64,000 nt of DNA, taken from contig JAIXMP010000003.1 in assembly GCA_025677815.1 (NCBI GenBank), positions 806,001 through 870,000 on the forward strand, read 5' to 3'. The number at the start of each line of letters is the position of its first letter. Within the stretch, counting starts at the first letter, position 1. The stretch is from Phascolomyces articulosus. Taxonomy: Eukaryota; Mucoromycota; Mucoromycetes; Mucorales; Lichtheimiaceae. The notes beneath the pieces are model-generated. The model searched no databases. It had not been told where the DNA came from and saw only the letters and a program-made list of their open reading frames with translations. The position numbers were made by a program, and so were the translations under genes. This document shows positions 34,870 through 46,876 of the stretch, one piece after another.

Positions 34870-36017
34870 TTTTTTTTTACTTTGCTGAACAAAAAGGAAA
34901 AAATAGCAATAATGGGCTACAGAAAGAATTATATAGAAATTTCGAAGCGGGACTTGAACTCATCATCGATGATGGTGTATTATGAAACTACACATACACA
35001 GCTTTAGATTTATCTATTCATGATGACCTTTAGTTTTTATTCACTGAAGAGCCACGATCATAATCTTTTTTGTTACTTTAATAATAATAAACCGGTCCCA
35101 CCATGTATTTCTTCAGTGAAAGACCTCATCATGATATTGCTGCTCACTGATAAATGCTAATAATATGTGCAACTAGGGTATCAAATTTTATCCTATTAAA
35201 AAACGGGCTCAAACATTTTCTTATTTGAAAAACGAGGAGTTATGTTCTTCTTTGTCAATAACGAAGGGAAGGGGTCATTACCCGATAACATACATCAGTT
35301 GCGTATTACAATAACTAATATTAAGGAACAGTAAGAATTTAAACCTGTCAAATATAAATAACTACTGAGAAACATTTTTATTATTATCTTTCTCCCCTTC
35401 CTTCTCCTTTATAGTGAATTTTTTGTTGACGGATCATCTACTATATCAATACAACGAATGGTATATCATTGTTTAATCTCCTTTTAATGTAAAAATATTT
35501 CCATTATCAAAAAACGATCAACCAATATCAATATTTTACTTACTAAGAATACTAGTGGATTTGATCCAATGTAAAGAAACCATCATGATGTATTCATGAT
35601 CGATCATCGTTCGATTAAATAATTACAAAAAGAAAGGGAGAAGGAAGGGTTGATCCCTGCTGCTGATTTGATGCTTGAATTATTATTTTTTTTCTTTTAC
35701 TTGATAATATGAAAATATAGCAAAAGGAGAAAAAGAGATGATGATAATTGTTTAAAATCAAAATTTCTTTCTTATTTTCTTTCTCTCTCTCTCTCTCTCT
35801 CCCAGAAAGGATCTCCCATCTTCCCAAAAATAGAGTCGGTTGTCCTATTTCGCTGTTTCACATGCATGTTGCACAACCTTCTTCTATTCTTTGTTCAATT
35901 ATTATAAAACCAATTCCCGAGGTCTAGTGAATAATAATAATAATAATAATAGGTAGTGCAAGGGCTTCTTTCTTTTTTTATTTTATTCTACATTTCTATC
36001 TATCTCTTCGCGCCATC
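34870..36017. other. Divergent intergenic region with tRNA-like relic and simple repeats
   Basis: 1.15 kb between the divergent PRPF38B-like and ELMO genes. A tRNA-3'-half-like sequence on the minus strand lies at about 34938-34997: a T-loop-like GAGTTCAAGTCCCGC and an anticodon-loop-like TTTCATAA. The T stem is mispaired and no 5' half or acceptor pairing is seen, so it is a relic at best. A CT repeat lies at 35780-35802 and an AAT repeat at 35931-35952. A CT-rich leader precedes the ELMO start codon. Confidence 0.4.
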
Positions 36018-38730
36018 ATGTCTGGCACCTATGAATTTGATTCTGCACCAACACCCGAAGAGGCCGAGAAATTAGTCAAACGCATGTCGGCGGGTGCTAA
36101 TCTTGCTGATCAAACTGCCGGGACGACTACTACTACAAAAGACGATAAAGTTTTGAAAATTGCAACTTTTTCTTTACAAAAGTATCTCAAGGTAATATTT
36201 TGGTTGTCGATCCAAAGTTTTTTATTATTGTTTTTGTGTCATCCTCCCGAAATACAGACATGGTGGTCCCACTCAACAAAAAAAAAAACATTTATATTTT
36301 AATATAGGAACCCGAGTTTGCAGCAGAATTCTTGGATCGAGGTGGATTAGAATCACTTTGTGATATCATTAGTAAAGTGAGCGGTAACACATTGGCCTAT
36401 GCATTGAATTCATTTACATCCCTCATGAATCATGAAGCCAGCTGGAATTCCTTAACCGAAGAGTTTATTGGCGATATTGCTCATATTTTGGTAACGGAAA
36501 CATTGGTTACGATTTGTCGTCCAGCAACAGCGATTTTAATCAAGGTGGTATGTGCCGCGGACGAACGTTCACCTGCTCAAGCAGCTTCGTTTAATAATAC
36601 CAATGATGAAAATGTCATTGGTTATACTGCTTTACATAAAGTTCTTCAAGAAGAACCTCAATTATTTCCTACCTTGATCCAACGATTACAGAGCCCAGAT
36701 TATGCTCTTTGTTTGAATAGTTTGACATTGCTCACTTCCATGTTGAAGCATGTTACGGATGATTTTCGGAGTGAATTGTTGGAGAATATTGATAATAGTA
36801 ATACACGAAAAAATGTGTTGGTAAGTTGTAGCTCATTGGGTTATTGAAGGGGAAAGGACAAAATGAAAAAGAGGAAGAAGACTTTTTTTATTCATGAAAA
36901 GAGAAAGAGAAAGGACAGGTTATACTGATGATTGTATATGTGCTATTATTATTTTCTAGCGATTAATGAACAATCATCCTTCTGAAGAACTTAAGGAGCA
37001 ATTATTAGAATTTCAGTCGGCGATGATCCATAATGCCGACCGCAGGAGAAAAACACAAATTTCAATGTATAATCCGCGACATGCCAAAATGTTGAATGAT
37101 ATATGGGAAGCTGCACATGTTGAAAATATCCAAGTTCCTGGTGCACGGAAATGGCGTAAATTAGGTTTTTCGGTAAATTGCTGTTGCTATTGTTATTTTT
37201 ATTGTTTATACAAATAGAAATATGCAGGAAAAATAGAGTTTATTCACTTTTATTCTATCTATGTTCATCATAGTCTGAAGTACCCCACCGTGAGTTTGGA
37301 CGAGCCGGTGTCTTTGGACTTGAAAGAATGCATGCATTTGCACGTCAAAATGAAGATATGTTTGCAAAGGTAATATAAATTATATTATAACTTACGAGAG
37401 AGAAAACACTTGTATTCATACATTATATACACAATAATAGATGATTTTAGAACAACTTCATCGACAAGATGGTAAACGATGTCCATTTGCCAAAGCAAGT
37501 ATTGAAGTGACTGAACTTTTATGTAGCCATTGGAATATCACTACTGGATGTAAGTAATCGGATTCAAGACAATGAAAAACAAAAGGGTACAACTTCTTGA
37601 AACTTTGGAGAGTTTTTCTGACCAAGTAAAAAAAAAATGACTATTATTTTAGACATCGCTGCCGAATTTGAACCACTGTTAATGAATTTTGATCATGTTC
37701 ATTCAACCACATTACAATGTTTTTATCGACTATTTCAGGATATGGAAGCTACCACGAGTGATTTTTCAAAAGTATCTGCCTTAGTTCGAAGTCAATTACG
37801 TGCAACATTAAAAAGCGATGGTATCAAAGATATTTATGAATTTAATCGAGTCATGATGGGCACACCTTATTCAGTGATTCGAGATCGACGATTAAAAGAA
37901 TTAGAATGGGCTGATGATTTATTAGGTCGTGAGGCTATAAGGTAAAGGGAAAAAATATATGAGGAAAGTCTGTTTTTTTGATTTGGAAAGTATCCATCGA
38001 GACTGACGCTACAACTTTTTCTTTCAGAAATCTTCGAAACCGTCTCAACAAACAATCCTTTGATTTTATAAAACGACAACGTATTAGTTGTTTATTGCAA
38101 GGTGCATGGTTTCCTTGCCCACAATCCAACCAACGCATCGTTGCTATGGCTACAGGCAATTCTCTCAGTACCAGCACAGCCGCTAACGCAATGACAGGAG
38201 GAAGTCTTGGTGGTAGTGGACCTAATAATTCCTCTTCTTCTTCTGGAAAACGTTGGCGTTATTACAAATTAAGTCCCTCTCGAAAAGCCTTAATGTATGG
38301 TGATTTTGCCGAAAAATACCCGTTGGTGATCAAATCCTGTGATGGATTACCCAACAAAGTTGATTTAGCCCAAGTCATGGAAATCAAACCATTTAGTCGT
38401 AAACCATCCGCTTTGAATAATGCCTTGGTCACAGAGACTACTACCAGTTTATCCTTTGCCTTGTTTGCCGATCATAATTTACCTTTGGCCGAATTCATTT
38501 GTTCTTCATCTGCACAAGCATCTGAATGGAAAGATGGATTTAGTATGTTGCTTGATAAAGGCATTACCAGTAAAGACACGGCCGAATATTTACATTCATT
38601 GACGGAAATTGGTGTCAAGGTCAAATTACTGCAAATTGCGGGTGATAGAATTGAGGTGCCCCATGGTCATATAGATGTACCGCCTGTACCCGTTGGTTTG
38701 GGATCAGGCTTTTATTATACTACAGATTAA
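36018..38730 (+). CDS. ELMO/CED-12-family protein (engulfment and cell motility)
   Basis: ELMO proteins pair with DOCK-type exchange factors to activate Rac and steer actin (known in animals and Dictyostelium). Seven exons: 36018-36191, 36308-36820, 36960-37172, 37274-37369, 37441-37549, 37653-37941 and 38028-38730, in phase for 698 aa, the usual ELMO length. The N-terminal half is an armadillo-like helical region (EFLDRGGLESLCDIISKVSG and TALHKVLQEEPQLFPTLIQR). The ELMO domain runs roughly residues 250-380 with KWRKLGF, then HREFGRAGVFGLERMHAFAR and CPFAKASIEVTELLC. The C terminus is a PH-like domain (about 460-620: LLQGAWFPC, RWRYYKLSPSRKALMYGDF, SEWKDGFSMLLD), split near its start by a Gly/Ser/Asn-rich loop. 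It ends IDVPPVPVGLGSGFYY, a proline-containing tail like the DOCK-SH3-binding tail of animal ELMO. Confidence 0.93.
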
Positions 38731-39654
38731 TTTAATTATTTCCCTTCATTCCCTTTCGATCCTACGCACTATCCGTTCCTATTATAGCGTTTCTCACCAT
38801 TTTCATATCAATCATTTTTATTTTATACTTCATCATTCTTTTTTTTTGTACTATTATCTAATTTGACATATATATATATATACCTTTTCTTGCTCTTTCT
38901 TTCTTTTTTAATCTGCCTTGTAAAATTAGAGTTTTTCGTTTGTTTTTATGAATTATGATGCTACTTTCTCTATGCAACAATTATCAAGGAATATTAATTA
39001 TTTGTTACGAGTTGATAAAGAAGAAATGTTTATACTGATCGTTCATATAGCCTGTAATTTTTAATTCTTAATGTCATCACTTTTTCATTTTACGTAGTTG
39101 AAAATCAGATCTAATTTTACAACCTTGAGGTGAGGACCTTCTTACATTGGTAGAATAGCATTTTATTATTATTATTATTATTATTATCTTACAAAAAAAA
39201 TTATTGTACCTTAATTGTATTATTTTGATGATATTAGGGTATAAAAAATTCTTTATATACATAAATTATTTTTTTCGAATTTTTCTAAATTATATTTTTT
39301 CCATTATATTAAAAATAAACTTAAGTTATACCTTTTATCCTTAAAATATATAGAAAAACATCTACTTTTCTAATCTCTTAAGCAGTCTATACTTTAATAT
39401 TTGTATGTTATCTCTAACTATAATATATAGCATTTTTTTAAGGTCTGATGAAAAAAAAAATTATAAATATATTTAAGGTTATAAAAATAAAAGAAAAGAC
39501 AAACAAGTAGAAAAATAAATATATTTTGCTTTTACTGCCCTTTGTAAAGGTAGTGATGATATGATAATAATAATTATTGTTCTTTAATTTTTATTATATA
39601 CTACTATTACTATAATACTCAGTAATATGGAGGATACGGGCAGTACTATTAACA
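38731..39654. other. A/T-rich gap at the start of the repeat-rich block
   Basis: 3' flank of the ELMO gene, then very A/T-rich DNA without open frames. A TTA microsatellite lies at 39162-39187. No gene seen. Confidence 0.5.
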
Positions 39655-40020
39655 GTAATGAAAATATAAAAGGTATTGAAAAATAGAAAATAAAGATGAT
39701 ATGAAAATATATTATTGAGACTGTTAAAAGATTTATTTTTAATAAAAGTCCATAATGATGATCTAACTATCTAATAATATAATAAAAGTGAGGTCCTTTT
39801 ATACTTTTGATGAAGTATTTATTTCTAATTGTTTATTTATTATTAGGTACATATTTATATGAGTTCATAGAGATAAGGATTGATATTTGTTATTGTTGTT
39901 AACTATGCCTTCTACTAAGAGGGCGTTTATTTATTTTCTCTTATTTTCTTATAATTGAACATTACACCTTATTATATTATTCAGCATACTATTCTGATTT
40001 ACCCCATTTCATAGTAATAG
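39655..40020 (+). repeat. Dispersed repeat A, copy 1
   Basis: About 365 bp that recurs at 46540-46876 in the same orientation and, interrupted, at 40024-40620. Shared words include GAGGTCCTTTTATACTTTT, GATTGATATTTGTTATTGTT and AAGAGGGCGTTTAT. Copy 1 abuts copy 2 directly in tandem. The copies differ by scattered substitutions and small indels, so they are old. The copy at 46.5 kb sits just 3' of a LINE remnant, which suggests this repeat belongs to that element's untranslated DNA (inference). Confidence 0.75.
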
Positions 40021-40023
40021 TAG

Positions 40024-40620
40024 TGTGAAAAAATAAAAGGTAGTAAAATAGAAAAAAAATAAAGACGATAATAATACATTGAGACTGTTATTATATAGAT
40101 TTTATTTAATAAAAGTAGTCATGATTATTGTATCCAACATACAATGGCTTCTTAATTATTATTATTATTCATAATAGAAAACGCTATTCACCCTTTGCCT
40201 CACTTGTGTGGTAATTATATTTGAAGCACAGCTACTGTGACATGGATTATGCTTTTCTCCTAGGCATATCGTTCATTATGCAAATGTGTAATTCACTTCT
40301 TGATTCCCACCATCATCGCTCACACGTTCTATAACTTCCGTTATTCACACAGTCTTATAGCATACATAATTTAAATGATGTGGTCCATAAGAAATATGAT
40401 ACCATAATACACATGTAGTAGCAGTCCATCCATGATGAGTAATTTAGTATAAATAGAGAGATTATTTTTGAATCATAATAAACTTCACTGAATTATTTTG
40501 GGTCTTATTGACTTATATTGTCTCTTGTTTATTTCTTTTATTTATTGATCTTATTGATATAACAATGATCAAACTATCTAATAAAATTGAGGTCCTTTTA
40601 TACTTTTCAACGAAGTATGT
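40024..40620 (+). repeat. Dispersed repeat A, copy 2, split by an insertion
   Basis: The left part (40024-40125) and right part (40565-40620) together match a continuous stretch of the copies at 39655 and 46540. Between them lies 439 bp of unrelated DNA flanked by the same five bases, ATGAT. Past about 40620 the similarity to the other copies stops. Confidence 0.7.
40126..40564 (+). mobile_element. LTR-like insertion (candidate solo LTR, 439 bp)
   Basis: This block interrupts repeat A and is bounded by a perfect 5-bp direct duplication ATGAT (40121-40125 and 40565-40569), typical of retroelement integration. It contains a TATA-like box TATAAATA at 40448-40455 followed by AATAAA at 40477-40482, the order expected of U3/R in a plus-oriented LTR. 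The ends read TATTGTATCC and GATATAACA; an internal TG start at 40129 with a CA end at 40563-40564 would also fit LTR rules but makes the duplication imperfect. No coding capacity. Strand is inferred from the TATA/AATAAA order. Confidence 0.55.
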
Positions 40621-40739
40621 GGTGTCATAGAAATAAATTATTAAGGGATTTTAAGAGAGGACCAGCGCCCCTAATTATTTATGATCTGCTATGATTAGAC
40701 ATCAGATCAAAGGATTGCTCATATACTGATACTACTACA

Positions 40740-42365
40740 TCATGTTATTATAAATAATAAATAATATTGGTTGCCTTACATAATCTTCATTCCAATAATA
40801 ATGATCCTGGTAAAATAATATCCTATATATAATAATTATCAAATAATACATAAATACTACCATACCTTCTCATTGTACAAGTAAGAGTATAAAAGTTGTG
40901 GAATTTGGTAGGTTTTTATATCAGAAAATAGAAAATGGACGGTATGAATCCTTTGAGACTTTTCTTAAAGGTTTATTATGCGAGTTCCAAATGGAAATAA
41001 AAAGTTGATTAAAGGGTTTTTACAATTACTTTCACAATGGCTTATTTATACTTTTTCTATTCTATGATGGATGAGGGCTTAGTGGATTATTATGTATTAT
41101 GTATAACGGATTCGGGTCCTTCTTGTATAATTATTTCTTTTATGAGAATGATAGTAATATGGGATCTATAGGATCGAGTGCAAGAATATGGTGCACCCTT
41201 TGATCCTTTCTTTTAGATTTTATTGTGTAGTACATCGTTATGCGATTTGACTTAATTTCCTTTTTAAAATTGAAGGATTTGGGTTTCCTTATTTGGACAT
41301 GTTCTTTGAGCTGAGCCCTTATATGATATATGTTTTATCATGGAGTTATTTTATTATGTAGAATACGACAAAAGCAATAATAATCATCTAATAACTAATG
41401 GTCAACAAATATATATATGTACAACAAATATAATTATATCTCCTTATGTTATATTATATCACCATGAATACTACCTATAATATATATCCATTATATCAAA
41501 CAAATATAATAATAACAAACTACTATGATCAATGTATGGAATTTGGTTAATTTTTAGATTAGAATAAAAGATAAAAATGGACGATATAAATCCTTTGAGA
41601 CTTTGTTGTAGGTTTATTTAATGGAGAGAAAGATTTTAAATAAAAGTTGAATTTCTTTTCTACAATTACGTTTACAATAGCTTATTTATACTTTTCTATT
41701 CTATGAAAGATGTGGGCTTAGTTACTTATTTTATACTATTCTATATTCTGGATGGATGAATCAGGACCTTTGGGATATGATAATTATTATCATTTATGAG
41801 AGTAGTTATAAGGATAGGTCTAAGGCTGCACCTTTTATCTTTGACATCTGTGGTATGGATAAGAATTAACGATAGAATTAATAACAAAGAGAGATGGAGA
41901 CAGAAGAAGTCTTGCGAGAATCGATATAGATTTATTATAATGATCAAGATGATAATAAAGATAATTATATTCTAGTTTTACAAGTACAGTATTTATATAT
42001 TTTCTTATCCATGCCACTTAATCATTGATCATAGTAGTTTGTTAATATTGCATTTGTTTGATATAACGGATATATATTATAGGTGGTGTTCATGGTGATA
42101 TAACACAACATGAGGAGATATAATTATATTTGTTGTACATATATATATTTGTTGACCATTAGTCATTAGATGATTATTATTACTTTTACGCTCTTACTCG
42201 TACAATGAGAAGGTATGGTAGTATTTATATTATTTGATAATTATTATGTATAGGATATTATACTAGGATCATAATTATTCTATTATTATTATTGGAATGA
42301 GGATTATGTGAGGCAACCGATATTATTTATTTATATTATTATTTATTATTTGTGATAACACGATG
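40740..42365. repeat. Nested inverted-repeat block (arms X, Y and Y'X')
   Basis: The right arm 42023-42365 is the reverse complement of two left segments: Y at 41373-41534 matches 42023-42182, and X at 40740-40895 matches 42183-42365. In the right arm Y' and X' are adjacent; on the left X and Y are split by 477 bp (40896-41372). Part of that spacer (40896-41215) recurs directly at 41535-41850, and its remainder (41216-41372) recurs at about 42780-42990. Shared words include ACAATGAGAAGGTATGGTAG for X' and AATATATATATGTACAACAA for Y. This looks like a mobile element with inverted ends into which a second repeat inserted, but no transposase is visible. Confidence 0.65.
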
Positions 42366-43394
42366 TAGCAGAATCAGTAATAATATATATAAGAAGAAGT
42401 ATGGATATGTAAATATGCCACAACATTGTAATAGCGCAGGCCCAACATTGTATACTTACAATCGGGTTCTGTTAGACACTGTGGAGGAAGCGCGAGAGAT
42501 AATAGCAAGAGATAGAGAGAGAGGTAGTAACCGTAGTATATGAAGATAAAAAACGATATGGGATCTTGGTTTGCAAGATCCCTCTTTTTATATACGTCGA
42601 AATATAAGGGGCTATTCTAATGTCTACACTAATATCAATGATCTACATTTCTATCTAGAATATCTAATCCTTCTTATATTTCTATCTACAACCATCCATT
42701 CGTCCATCCATCATGTCCCTTTGATATCCTCGGATGTTGTGTCGATCAACGACCTTATGGGTTGTATATCGTCATAATGGTATGCACCATTACAAACATC
42801 TTCTTTAACATTTTCTTTTTAGAGAGTTATATAAAGGTAGTACATCATTATGTGATTATACTAATTTCCTTTTTTACACAAGGATGATTTAAGTTTCCTT
42901 ATTTGTATATGTGCTCAGGCTGTGCCTTTTGTGTAATATTAGTATTTATTATAGAGTATAGCATTAGAATATAATAATTACTATTTCATCTCAATAAGGA
43001 ACAAATTAAGAGTAATATAGTATATTATTGGTTATATTATATTTTATTATAGAATGATGTTTAACCAGTTATTTATGAACGAGTGAATCTATTATGTATT
43101 AGTATGGTTCACTATATATACTATAAACAATATAAAGATTTTTAAAGACTAACTAAGAAGTATTATTTTAAAGAAAAAATAAAATTAAAAAAAATACTTT
43201 AAAATTAATATATAATTAAATATTAATTTTTACTATATTTTATATACTACATTCAAAAGTTTAATTTTTTCTCTACATAATGATATATATAGTGGCCAAA
43301 ATCATATAGTAAAACATTATATAAAATATAAAAACATATAAAAAATATATTTCCATTGGAATGAATAATGTGGCAAGATTAAGACAACATCGAA
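42366..43394. other. Repeat-derived DNA between the inverted-repeat block and the tRNA gene
   Basis: No gene supported. It holds a 9-bp stem hairpin at 42560-42582 (arms GGGATCTTG and CAAGATCCC, five-base loop) followed by T-rich DNA, a second copy of spacer sequence at about 42780-42990, and an extreme A/T stretch at 43160-43270. A 63-codon open frame at 42352-42543 has no motif. Confidence 0.5.
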
Positions 43395-43466
43395 GGCTCG
43401 ATGGTTTAGTGGTATAATTCTCGCTTAGGGTGCGAGAGGTCCCGGGTTCGATTCCCGGTCGAGCCC
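43395..43466 (+). tRNA. tRNA-Pro (anticodon AGG)
   Basis: A 72-nt cloverleaf with full pairing. The acceptor GGCTCGA pairs with TCGAGCC, with discriminator C. The A box (TGGTTTAGTGG) and B box (GGGTTCGATTCCC) are good pol III promoters. The anticodon stem CTCGC/GCGAG closes a seven-base loop TTAGGGT, giving anticodon AGG. No intron. A T-run downstream near 43530 could terminate pol III. Repeat debris surrounds it on both sides, and tRNA genes are common integration targets for retroelements. Confidence 0.97.
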
Positions 43467-45119
43467 CTCATACGAGGATTATCGAATCGCAAGATTCGAG
43501 TTCATCTTTTGTCAATTTTTATTTGGATAGTTTTTTTTTGGCCCATTTTTTAATTGTCGTAATTATTTTTGGCGGATAATACCGTAGCCAATAGGAATAA
43601 TAAAGATAATAAGATATTTAAAGAGAACGTAAAGATGATTTTTTATTGTTTAATGATGAGGGGATATTTATATGTTTTCTAGTTATGATGGATAATACTA
43701 ATAATATGGATAGTTGCTAGTAATACTTTGTTTCTTGGCAATGACATTAATATTAAAAATAGTGATGATGGATGCTACACATCTTGGCAATGACGCTGAT
43801 AATAGTTATGATGTAATAATGTGCCCAGCAAGAAGTATACAGAAGAGTTATTAAAGATGGTTATTTTTAGATATAAAATAATCGTACAAGAAGTATCCAA
43901 AAAAAAGGAAAAGGGTAACACAGATAATTCTGCCACGACATAATAATAATATATTGTTTTTTTGTCGTAATCAGTGATCCGTTATTTTTATCACTGCACA
44001 TATGGTCTTTGGATCGTTACACTTCTCATATCATATTATTGTCCCCAATATTATTAGAATAGTCACATCATCATTATTATCATTATCTGCAGTAGTTTTA
44101 GAAAGGATATAGATACTGGATCATTTATTAAATAAAAAAATTATCTTCCATCTATACTATCTCATACATACCCTCGTGGTTAATTCTGTGTGATTATGTT
44201 CTCTCTTCGTGGTTTTGACCTATAAAATATACAACATTTTGAAGGTTTTTGGTTTTTTTTTCGGTGATAATTTTATAAAAAATAAAAAAGCATATCAAAT
44301 CGAAAGCAAGTAAAATGACACATTGAATGTTTCTAGTTACAAATTATTATATAAAGAGCAACCAATAGTATTTACGTTTTTGTATTTTAATATTAATACA
44401 TAATAATAAAAAAAGAATGGACTAATAATTAGCAAGATGAAACAAGGAATAGTACTACATAATAACTCGAGATATATAAGTAGTATTATAATCATTCATT
44501 TTTAGGGTTAATAATTAGCACATTATTGCTGGCTTCAAATGATTATTGGCATAATAGTGATCGTATATAATACATAAAATATATAAGAAAGTTGTATTGA
44601 AATAGAAAGTAAGATAGGATTAGGGATATATTGAGGTTGGTAAATAGTAGCATTTATTCACTATAATAGTAAGAGGAGTAATAAGAATCAGACTAAAAAT
44701 AAAATTGAAGAACCCTTCATAATTTTTGATATATGTTAATTACCAACTATTTATTCCTTGTTGAGAGGATGTTTATATTAAAGATTGATAATGAATGAAA
44801 GAAATCTCTGGGTATACTATTTATTTTATCTGTCAAGATAAAATCGACTTTTCTTTTTCCTCTTATAATTCCTATCATTTCGACACTTTTTCTTGAACAT
44901 AATGTATTGGACATATACAGTGGAAAAAATGATCCGTGAAACTAAGAATAAGTCGGTAGAATAAGAATTGAAAGTTAAGCCTGAAGTAAGGCTTAAAAAA
45001 GCACTTTTAAGAGCAGCTCAAGGATAAAAATCAAGGATGAAAAGCTGGCTACAAGTGGGATTAAAGACTACATATAATCGATGAGAATGAAGCACCAGCA
45101 CAACAACAAATATACACAG
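43467..45119. other. Gene-free A/T-rich stretch
   Basis: About 1.65 kb of A/T-rich DNA between the tRNA gene and the LINE remnant. Short internal similarities (around 43835 and 43880, both with CAAGAAGTAT) hint at further decayed repeats. No open frame or RNA gene recognised. Confidence 0.5.
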
Positions 45120-46430
45120 GCGGAAAGAACGGACGTTCCGATAAGAAACGACCTGATAAATCAAACCTCGTGATCTCTGCTTGTCTCTATGCCAATGATG
45201 TCGCGTTAATAGGGTCTCCTGTGGATATGAAACGCTTAATTCGGGTCGCTGAAAGACATTCTCTTGATCAAGGCTATAAATGGCACCCTCATAAATGTGC
45301 TACCATTGAACCACCAACTCCAATGCCCAATTATCGTCACAATACCAGCTATACAACAAAGCTATACCTCTGGTCAACAACTTTCAATACATTGGTATTC
45401 CTTTTGACCATAATGGTATTAACTCTACACAGCTGGTTAATTAACGCAACACCAAACCAACAGGAAATATGGCACTGTTACGACAACTAGGTGTTCACCA
45501 ATATGGAATCGGACTATGGCCTGCCTTGAGAATATACCGGACCTTTGTCCGACATGTTCTTGAATATGGCCTGGCCGTTACTGCCCTGTCTGCAACACAG
45601 AAAGATAAACTCAACAATACACAAAAAGGCTGCATTAAAATGTGTCTCAATCGAAATGTATCAACTCATTTTCCTACAATTATTCCAATGGTATTAGCTG
45701 ATCTACCTTCCATGCATACCAGAACGCGTACATTACAACTCAAATTTGTCACTCGACTCCAACATCTACCAACCACCACCATAGCACGATCCATTGAACT
45801 ATCTTTCCTCTGGAACAAAAAGAAAGACAAGCACTGGAAAAATATATCATCAAACAACTCCTTCTATCAGCTTTACACTAAAATAAAAAATAGAAGCAAC
45901 CCATCTGATGATCCAGTAGAGAAAGCCATTTCTCAGAAGCGCGACGAGGAGCTCATTGCTCGAGCCAAACAAAGGAAAACCATCCGTTGTCTTCGAGGTC
46001 AACAAATGATTGGCCCGGTACTGTACCTACCTGCTACATCGCGCGACCGCCATAGGCTAATTAAATAGAGAATGCATTGGCTACCATCCTATCCCCTACA
46101 GGACTGTCGATGTGGCCACCATGCAGCAAATTGAGAATATTTTGCGACTTGCCCTTTAATGGAAGAAATAAACGACGAGCTATCTACAACATTCGGTACA
46201 ATGCCTCAACTCAAGCAAGAAACCCAACCTCTTGACTATATTATAAATCACCTACCATGCTCAAAGGTCGGTTTATCATTTGGTAAATGGTTAAACTGTT
46301 GGTTCGTCCTAATTTGTGCTCTTCTAGAAATTGACCGATTAAGTCACTCTGAAGATGACTACGAAGAAGACGAACCTGAACCTGAAGAGCCACCACTGCC
46401 ATCCCAACTCACCGCTAGTTCAACTTAAGA
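45120..46430 (+). pseudogene. Decayed LINE (non-LTR retrotransposon) reverse transcriptase fragment
   Basis: Only the 3' half of the ORF2-like region remains. The RT catalytic motif reads CLYANDVALIGS at about 45180, where active elements have Y-A-D-D; the Asn for Asp change alone should abolish polymerisation. A frame change follows near 45385 and a stop at about 45443; the frame resumes with MALLRQLGVHQYGIGLWPAL and continues to LSATQKDKLNNTQKGCIKMC. Near 46100 another stop lies within a Cys/His cluster (CRCGHHA, then ATCPL), the usual C-terminal zinc knuckle of these elements. An acidic tail ends at 46428, followed by repeat A from 46540. The 5' part with the endonuclease is missing. Confidence 0.85.
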
Positions 46431-46539
46431 AAACTTAGATGGTTTCCCCTCCCCTTTTCATTTATTCCGCTTCATCCCATATATCCTTATCTTTCTCGCT
46501 TCTTCTTTCCTCCTAAATGGGGGTTTTTCAGCTGATGCC

Positions 46540-46876
46540 ACTGTGAAAAGTATAAAAGGTAGTAAAATAGAAAAATAAAGACGGTAAGAATACGTTGAGG
46601 CTGTTATATAGATTTTATTTAATAAAAAGAGTGATGACCAACCTATCTAATAAAATTGAGGTCCTTTTATACTTTTCGATGAAGTGTTTATTTCTAATTA
46701 TTTATCTATTGTCGGGTACGTGTTTATATGAGTCCATAGAGATGAGGATTGATATTTGTTATTGTTAATTTACGCCTTATGCTAAGAGGGCGTTTATTCA
46801 TTTCTTATTTTCTTATTGTTGAACATTATACCTTATTTGGTATACCGTTCTAATTCACACCATTTCATAATAATGG
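46540..46876 (+). repeat. Dispersed repeat A, copy 3
   Basis: About 340 bp similar to 39655-40020 in direct orientation, starting TGTGAAAAGTATAAAAGG and ending near CATTTCATAATAATGG. It follows the LINE remnant by about 110 bp, so it may be that element's 3' untranslated region. It is uninterrupted and so shows the empty site of the 439-bp insertion in copy 2. Confidence 0.75.
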
